From positions 186,001 to 250,000 of the forward strand of contig VWND01000095.1 in NCBI GenBank assembly GCA_009599575.1: DNA of 64,000 bases, read 5' to 3'. Origin of the DNA: Blumeriella jaapii. Lineage: Eukaryota; Ascomycota; Leotiomycetes; Helotiales; Drepanopezizaceae. This document shows, one piece after another, positions 57,498 to 64,000 of the stretch; position 1 is the stretch's first letter; each line of letters starts with the position of its first letter. The position numbers were made by a program, and so were the translations under genes. The notes beneath the pieces were generated by a model. That model was not told the origin of the DNA, made no database searches, and saw only the letters and a program-made list of their open reading frames with translations.

Positions 57498-59616
57498 ATG
57501 CTGCATAGGCTCATCTTCACCGCTCTCCTGGCATTGGCCCTGGGGATGTGGATAGGAGGTGCTGTGGTAGCTGGTATCCAGTTGGATCTGTCGTCTCCTC
57601 GTGCGTACTCTGATCTCGAGGGGGAGGGGTAAGGAGAGTCGAGGGACTTGTGGAAGAAGAAGAAGAAGAAGAAGAAGAAGAAGAAGAAGAAGAAGAAGAA
57701 GAAGAAGAAGAAGAAGAAGAAGCTGACGATGTGTCGTTGCAGAGTCGATCAAGGATGGAGCTGCGACGCTGGCCTACGACATGATGACTTACTACAAGGG
57801 CAACCAGAGCGGAGGCATCATCGGCGTTCTACCGGGGCCGCCGCCCAATCCTCCTACGGGCTGTATGTCGTCCCAACCCGGCTTTCCCAGAACATGTACC
57901 CACCGTACCTGTGAAGGGGAGGCGAGAGAACCTCGAACATAGGCTAACAACACTGCTCGCCCAACAGACTACTGGTGGGAGTCCGGGGCCATGTGGGGAT
58001 CCCTCATCGACTATTGGCACTACACGGGCGACGTCTCGTACAACGATGTCGTGGCAGCGGGAATTCAGGCCCAGGTCGGCGAGAACCTCGACATGATGCC
58101 GCGCAACTGGAGCCAGTCCATGGGTAACGACGACCAGGGCTTCTGGGGCATGACGGCCCTGAGCGCCGCCGAAACCAATTTCCAAAATCCGCCCAGTGGC
58201 GCACCTGGATGGCTCTCGCTGGCGCAGGCCGTGTTCAATACCCAGGCGCGGAGGCCGGGTCCCGAGTGTGGAGGCGGGTGAGTCCGATGTCTCTTCCGTG
58301 CATCGCCTTCGACCGGGTCCGATGGCGGGAACTCCTGCTTGGGAGGACTGGGATGATGCTGATCTGGTGGCTTGTGTAGATTGAGGTGGCAGGTCTACCC
58401 TTACTTGGTGGGCTACGATTACAAGAACACCATTGCCAACGGTTGTTTCTTCAACATCGCGGCTCGTCTTGCGCGGTATACAGACAACAGCACGTACTAC
58501 GATCATGCCGAAAAGACTTGGTATGTATAGCACCATCCAAACCCGACCTCTACGTAGCTGTTCATTCACCAGACACACAAGAATGCACGCTGACTCGGAG
58601 ACTCAGGGACTGGATCACAAGCGTCGGCTTCATCGACAAAGACTATAACGTCTACGATGGGGCTCACATCGGGGAGAACTGTACGGACGTCAACCACGTG
58701 CAGTTCTCCTACAACATTGCCGTGTGGTTGCTCGGGGCAGCCAACATGTACAACTACGTAGGTCCCTTTCCCGTTCCTCATCCACTCCCACCACCAGCGC
58801 GTTCCCGAGGGAGACGGTATCGGACGCGACCCATACTGATGGAAACAGACAAACGGCTCCGCCATCTGGGAGAACCGTGTCAGCCTCCTTCTCAACAGTA
58901 CCTTCAACACATTCTTTCCGAATGATATCGCCTACGAGATAGCCTGCGAGCCGAAACTCACTTGCACGGTTGATATGTTCAGCTTCAAGTCCTACGTCAT
59001 GCGCTGGTTGGCTGCTACGTCCATGGTTGCCCCTTTCACTCGGGACCGCATCATGCCTAAGGTGAGCTTGCTGACTGACCGTGATGATCACACGCTTCTC
59101 ACTTCAGCAGCTGAGCTAATGTCCATCTTCTTCTCTAGCTCAGAGCCTCTGCCTTGGCAGCAGCAAAGCAATGCTCGGGCGGCGCCAACGGCCGAACAGT
59201 GCGTATTGCCTTCCTCTCCTCTCAACAACACCCGAAGTTTCGGCTTCATGATGCCCCCTCCCAACTCCTTAGACCCCACGCCTTCTCAAGCATTGATCTC
59301 AACGCTGACTCACCCGCAGTGCGGCCTATCTTGGTCCTCAGGGACCTGGGACGGGACCCTCGGTGTCGGCCAGCAAATGGCGGCCATGTCGGCTCTCTTT
59401 GTCAACCTCCTACCTTTACAGCAAGTGAAGCCACCCCTCACCAACGCGACGGGTGGCACGAGCGTCGGTAACCCGGACGCGGGCTCTCACAGCGTGGCAG
59501 ATCCGCGCAAGGTGCTGCCCACCACGGGGGGAGATCGGACGGGCGCGGGGGCCTTGACGGCTGCGTGGGTTGTGGCGGCTATGGGACTGTTTGGGTGGGT
59601 GTGTGTTGGGGAGTAG
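57498..59616 (+). CDS. DCW1: GH76 alpha-1,6-mannanase of the DFG5/DCW1 type, GPI-anchored
   Basis: Cell-wall enzyme thought to cross-link GPI-anchored mannoproteins to wall glucan; outer plasma membrane. Eight exons: 57498-57600, 57743-57862, 57968-58277, 58380-58520, 58607-58757, 58849-59061, 59139-59198 and 59320-59616. All phases match and the product is 464 residues. Signal peptide [20 protein letters not shown]. Spliced landmarks: [40 protein letters not shown], the catalytic Asp pair D129-D130 in [68 protein letters not shown]. The Thr/Gly-rich tail ends in a hydrophobic GPI signal ([19 protein letters not shown]). Intron 1 carries a ~23-unit GAA array. Sits 1.1 kb after the GH17 gene on the same strand. 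Confidence 0.92.
57653..57721. repeat. (GAA)n triplet array in intron 1 of the GH76 gene
   Basis: About 23 uninterrupted GAA triplets inside a 142-nt intron, ending about 21 bases before the 3' splice site. Confidence 0.95.
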
Positions 59617-60379
59617 GGGGTTGGGATGGTGGGTTGGTGGCTGTTCAGGGGCAAACGGCGTGGTGGGTGTTGAGTGTTGAGAGATGAGGTATGAGAGATG
59701 CGAGATGAGAGATTGAGAGTGCGAGAGTGAACGGCGAGTGTAAGTAGACCTATGGAATTCGGCGAGCGTCACGAAAGATAATATGATGATGACGAACCAC
59801 TGATGATAATGATATTGTTTAACGTCTGGAGGGGGCAGTGAAGCCGCGCTTCTTCAAGCCTCCCATATGGCATTGGAAACGTGCCAGTCTGGGGATTTTT
59901 TATATATACGAGACCCTCGAAAAGGTACTGTACATAGGTGGTGTACGGACAGTGCAGAGTGCTTGTTTACATCAAGCTTCCGCCGTGCTTGCCCTGCGCT
60001 TCTCGGGCCATCCATCTATTTTGCCTGCACCCAGTTAAGCGAACACGTGATCTATCCTCTTGCTCACTGCTCTTCCTTCCTCCCCGTCACACTACGCTCC
60101 TATTGCAAGTACGCTACGATATCTGAATTGATTGTATGTTCCATGGTGAGAAAGATGCGTGTGTTTGGGTCATGAACGAGTAGGTCCTGTATGGTGAGGA
60201 GCTAAGTAAGTACCTAAAGTAGGTAAGTAAGTACATGTCTGTCCTTGTGGTATATATGCTTCCCCAGCTTCTCTCTCTCCGTCTACACCGTCCTCCCCCG
60301 CCTCTCCTTTTCTCTAGCGACAAGCCATCCAGCCCCAGACCCCAATTCTCGCGATGCGGACCATGTCGATGCCCGAAGC
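59617..60379. other. Convergent spacer, no gene seen
   Basis: 3' flanks of the GH76 and MFS genes. GAGATGAGA words near 59675-59715 and TAAGTA words near 60205-60235 are the only structure noticed. Confidence 0.5.
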
Positions 60380-62587
60380 TTACACGTCGACTAACGGACA
60401 ACCGGCGTTCGGAAAGAACAGCAACTCCTCAACACCACACCGCTGGCACGCCCGGAAACACTCTACATCCACATAGCGGCCGTCTCGCGTTGTGAACGAC
60501 GACACGACCCGGCGCTGGCGATGGGCTCCTGCTCCTCCTCCTCCTCCTCCTCCTCCTCCTTCTTCTTCTCCCGCTCCGCTTCCTCCACGCGCACTGCCGC
60601 GCCCCGTTTCCCGCTCAGCCAAACCCTTCTCGCCCCCGTCATCACCCGCGACAAGCACGCCCTGCCTCCCAATCTTCAGGAACGGCACCAGCGCCAAGCT
60701 CAGCGCGGCAAAGACGGCCGTGCAGACGAAGACACGGTGGTATGGGGCCACGGGGGGCGCGTCGCCGTCGGGCGTCTTGCGGGCGGCGCCGTGGAGGGCC
60801 GAGGTTGTGGCGAGGCCGAGGGAGATGGAGAGCTTGAGCGCGGTCTGAAGGAGGCCGGCGGCGAGGGAGGCGTGGGTGGGGGAGAGGTGCGAGGCGATGT
60901 AGAGCTGGCGGGGGGAGATGGGTCAGCTTCGTCTTCTCTTCCTCCTTCTTCTTCATCTCCATCTTCTTCTTCTCGATCTTGGGATGGGGGACATGGACGG
61001 AGAAGGCGAACGAACGTACGTTGGAGACGATGAACTGGAAATCGGCGCCGAGGACCGTGATGCAGAGCGCGGGGAGGAGGATCAGCCAGTAGCTGCTGTC
61101 GGATCGCATGAGCAGCGTCAACACCGCACCCCCGAGGTATCCGAGCCCGCCGACGCCCATGACGAGGCGCCCGCTCACGAAGCGCACCAGCTCCTCGCCG
61201 AGATAGCTCCACAGCGGGCCGACCAGGGCCTGCGGCAGCAGGCGCACGGCGATGGTGAGCGGCGACAGGAGCTGGACGTCCTGCATGAAGAGCGAGACCC
61301 AGAACAGGTTCGTGACGAAGGACATGTAGCCCAGGGCCGCGCAGACGAGGGTCAGCGAGAAGGTCGCGTCGGCGAAGATGCGCGGCGGGATCAGCGGGCT
61401 CGCCGCGTGCGGCTCCCAGACGGCCAAGAGCAGCAGCGCGACGCCGACGAACAGCAGCAGCAGGACCTGGTAGCTGCCCCAGCCGAGCTCGGGGCCTTCG
61501 GTCAGCGCGGCGCTGAGGCCCGCCGTGCCCGTCACGATGAGCACCGTGCCGAGGGGGTCGAAGTCGCGGAGGAGCCGGCGCGCGGTGCCGGCGCGGGGGA
61601 GGGAGGGCATGGTCCCGACGGCGAGGCCGGCGAGCATGAAGAAGAAGATGGCGACGACGAGGAACGACTCGCGCCACGAGGCGTACCGGGTCGCCAGCCC
61701 GGACGAGATGGAGCCGAGGAGGAAGCCGAGCGGGTTGGCGGCCCCCATGGCGCCGGTCACCCGGTTGAGGCGGCGGCCGGGAGGGTAGGTCGCGAAGAGG
61801 GTCCCGATGGCGGGAGGGGCGACGATGGACGTCCCGAGGCCGAGGAAGCCGGAGAGGATGTTCTGTTGGGCACGTCAGCCACGGGGGCCGTGAAGGTGAC
61901 GGGGGCAGAGACGAGGGGGAAGGAGAGAGGCCTCCTACGAGCGACACCGCGTCTGGGGCGAAGGCCGCGAGGAGGGAGAAGAGGGAGAGCAGGAGGAGGC
62001 CGGAGAGGAGTTGAAGCTTGCGGCCAAAGAGGTCCGCGGTGCGGCTGAAGAAGATCATGGACGAGCCGGAGGCGAGACTACAGACCCATCAGCATCCACG
62101 TCTCCAACCAGGGACCTCGGACGTCAACGGCGACCGACCCGAGCGCGGCGGCGAGCCAGGTGATTTGCGCCGCAGTCATCTGCAGATCCCGCCCGATCGT
62201 GCCGGTGTTGATGACGATTACGCCTTGGAGGAACGTCTGTGGGGCGGGGGGTTAGGAGCTGCAACTTGCGACGAGGAGGGGGGCGCTGGAAGGGGGGCGA
62301 GGTCGACGCACCGTCGAGGCGACGGCCATCATGGCCGTGAAGATGAAGATGCACTCTTCGAAGAGGCTGCGGAAGTGTCTGGGTCGCGCGTTGGGGTCGC
62401 TGACAACCAGCGCGAATGCCATGTCGGCCTCGACGTCGAAGGCTCGCACTTCGGAGCTGACGAGCGTGACGGAACTGGCCGCCGAAAGATGTTTGCGAGA
62501 GCTACGAACCGAGCCCGAGGGGGATCTCGAGGGGGCCGTGGGGGGAGTTGGGACCCCTACTGCTGATCCACGGCGGTTGCGTCCCAT
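60380..62587 (-). CDS. Major facilitator superfamily transporter
   Basis: MFS permease, most like fungal drug/proton antiporters of the 14-helix type; substrate unknown. Exons on minus: 62587-62312, 62236-62139, 62077-61939, 61862-61020 and 60904-60380, with introns of 75, 61, 76 and 115 nt. The product is 626 residues and the frame is intact. Start MGRNRRGSAV precedes a Ser/Pro-rich cytosolic region. Helix 1 spans FIFTAMMAVASTTFLQGVIV. The loop 2-3 motif is FFSRTADLFGRKLQ. NILSGFLGLGTSIVAPPAIG and RLNRVTGAMGAANPLGFLLG follow, then RESFLVVAIFFFMLAGLAVG. The last exon holds LYIASHLSPTHASLAAGLLQ and a final helix VFVCTAVFAALSLALVPFL. The C-terminus has a Glu/Gly-rich run (EEEGGGGGGGGG) and an unusual 40-residue tail. 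A 452-codon open frame in another register of the same strand is a shadow. Confidence 0.88.
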
Positions 62588-63966
62588 GTTAGATGGTCGT
62601 ATGGAGCTCTTTGCTCGAGAGCAAGGAGGTAGCTCGTGATACGTGTGTGGTCGAGACGTCGATGTAAGGAATGGAGGCCGGCCGGGGCAGATATACTGCT
62701 CAGCAGCGGAGGGAGTGTGATTCACAACGTTCAGGCGAGAAGAGTCATGGTCCTCTTTCCGGTATTTAATCGGCTGGAGACCAAGAGTCACTTCGGTTCA
62801 TTCATGACTCCTCCCGAGCTCCCCGTGTATCCGAGATCTGAGAAGTTTTGAGAGATTGCTTGGGAGATCCGATCAGGTATGGGTGGATTGGAGAAGTAAC
62901 CCGGAGAATTCCTTGCTCGTCGAGCATGGCTATTGAGGCTACGCCGCCGTGCTGTTGTTCTTCGATAGATTGGTATGTACTGTACAGTATGTTTGGAGCT
63001 CGCTTATCTTGAGGTGGACTCGCCTAAGCGAGACCCTCCCTTCCCAGTATGGCAGAAGTAAGTATACTACTACTACTTACTTACTTGCTGTACTGTCTCG
63101 TTGTTGCAAGCACGAAAGACACGGCTCAGCTCATATACGGATCACATTCTGTTCACACAGGCACGTAAACTAATCGCATCCCAGAAGCCATCACAGCATG
63201 GCATGAGACGTGGTTGTTGCCCCCCATGAATCAACACAACGAAAAAGGGAGATATCGGACCAAAAGGACTCTCTTGCAGGATTGCGTGGATGTTGCATTA
63301 GGTGGACGGCCGTGAAGATAAGGCCCAGAGCGGGAGACACAGAACAATGGAAATAGAGCAGAAACGTAGAAATACCATGCATCAGAAGATGGGGAGAGAC
63401 TTTGTCCATCACGACTGTGGATCAGCAAAGCCGCAAAGCGAGCGACGATCAGCACTGACCTAATCACGTGTCGGTGATCGGACTTACGTCGGGCCGCGGC
63501 TTCTGCCTCGTCGGTCCCTTGTGGGTCCGACCACCACGCAGGGATCTCGCTTGGGCCTTGGCGCGACTCACGCTCCAGGCGGCGGCCAGACTAGTGAGTA
63601 GAAAAAATGTTGCTCAAGCCATTCTTGCAGAAACCACAACTTCGAAATACTCACACATCCTCCGACCTCCAACAATCCTCTCGCAACCCCAGCAATTCTT
63701 TTGCTGCCATTCTCTCGACGCTACCCGCGTACACATCATTCTTCTTCCAACCCCCGTCTCCCAAGAGTAAGCAAGCAAACCTTTCCTTTCAGCCGTTCCC
63801 TCGAGCTCCTTCACGCCCTCCACCGTCCCCTCGCAACCCCACCATCGAGGTCCTTCCACGCTGAATTCGACGTCCGCCGCGTCCTCTGCGCGATCGATCT
63901 GGGGAGCAGATCCAAGACTGACAGACGGCGACCTCACAGAAAACCAAGACCCCTCCAACCGCAAGC
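62588..63966. promoter_or_regulatory. Divergent spacer between MFS gene and right-edge gene
   Basis: Both promoters should lie here. A TGTACTGTACAGTATG word lies at 62975, TACT repeats near 63064-63085, and a pyrimidine-rich leader with possible UTR introns (63600-63960) precedes the edge gene. No other gene recognised. Confidence 0.45.
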
Positions 63967-64000
63967 ATGGATGCCTTCGGCGCTGGACCAGCTCGTGGCT
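63967..64000 (+). CDS. Start of a further gene cut by the right edge
   Basis: ATG in good context (GCAAGCATGG) after a C/T-rich leader opens MDAFGAGPARG and runs off the window. Too short to identify. Confidence 0.4.
   Translation, partial: MDAFGAGPARG

Noticed and set aside
60700..62058. 452-codon Arg/Pro-rich frame in the MFS region
   Set aside because: Different register of the MFS exons and introns; low-complexity composition typical of a GC-rich shadow.

Overview
This window is nuclear DNA of a filamentous ascomycete (Pezizomycotina). The evidence is short GT-AG introns, mostly 44-145 nt, with fungal branch-site motifs (CTRAY-like), plus hallmark fungal genes: a fused HisH-HisF histidine enzyme, the sterol reductase ERG4, GPI-anchored GH17 and GH76 cell-wall enzymes, an RCR-type membrane protein and a septation-associated Uds1 protein. 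A Dothideomycete is a reasonable guess from protein character, but nothing in the window proves it. No prokaryotic operons, CRISPR arrays, phage or complete autonomous transposons were seen.

Layout. 1-9.7 kb: the 5' part of a Sae2/Ctp1/CtIP DNA-resection gene (minus, cut by the left edge), then on plus an alginate-lyase-like secreted enzyme, a 2-oxoglutarate/Fe(II) oxygenase and a leukotriene-A4-hydrolase-type aminopeptidase. 9.7-19.5 kb: a gene desert with poly-G tracts, a GC-rich core and a 0.7-kb cysteine-codon minisatellite. 19.5-31 kb: a Uds1-domain septation protein (plus), an NAD(P)-binding epimerase-like protein (minus) diverging from HIS7 (plus), an RCR-like membrane protein (minus) and a seven-exon membrane-anchored methyltransferase (minus). 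31-35 kb: a repeat-rich spacer holding two copies of a hairpin, MITE-like element. 35.2-36.7 kb: a TDT-family anion/dicarboxylate transporter (minus). 36.7-44.4 kb: a second repeat-rich spacer. 44.4-63 kb: a gene-dense block with ERG4 (minus), a UBP3-type deubiquitinase (minus) diverging from an RNF10/Mag2-type RING protein (plus), a GH17 glucanase and a GH76 mannanase (both plus, both GPI-type) and an MFS transporter (minus). The first codons of another plus-strand gene sit at the right edge.

The genes are mostly housekeeping: DNA repair, histidine and ergosterol synthesis, ubiquitin turnover, cell-wall remodelling and transport. They do not form a biosynthetic cluster. The two adjacent GPI-anchored wall enzymes and the divergent ubiquitin-pathway pair are the only neighbourhoods with a shared theme.

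Two global oddities stand out. First, nine single-base-type reading-frame breaks lie in seven otherwise well-conserved genes, a pattern that suggests uncorrected sequencing indels rather than real pseudogenes. Second, a short palindromic word built on GTAC (TGTACTGTAC/GTACAGTAC) recurs in nearly every spacer. Exon boundaries below were worked out by hand from frame and splice sites, and no database search was possible.
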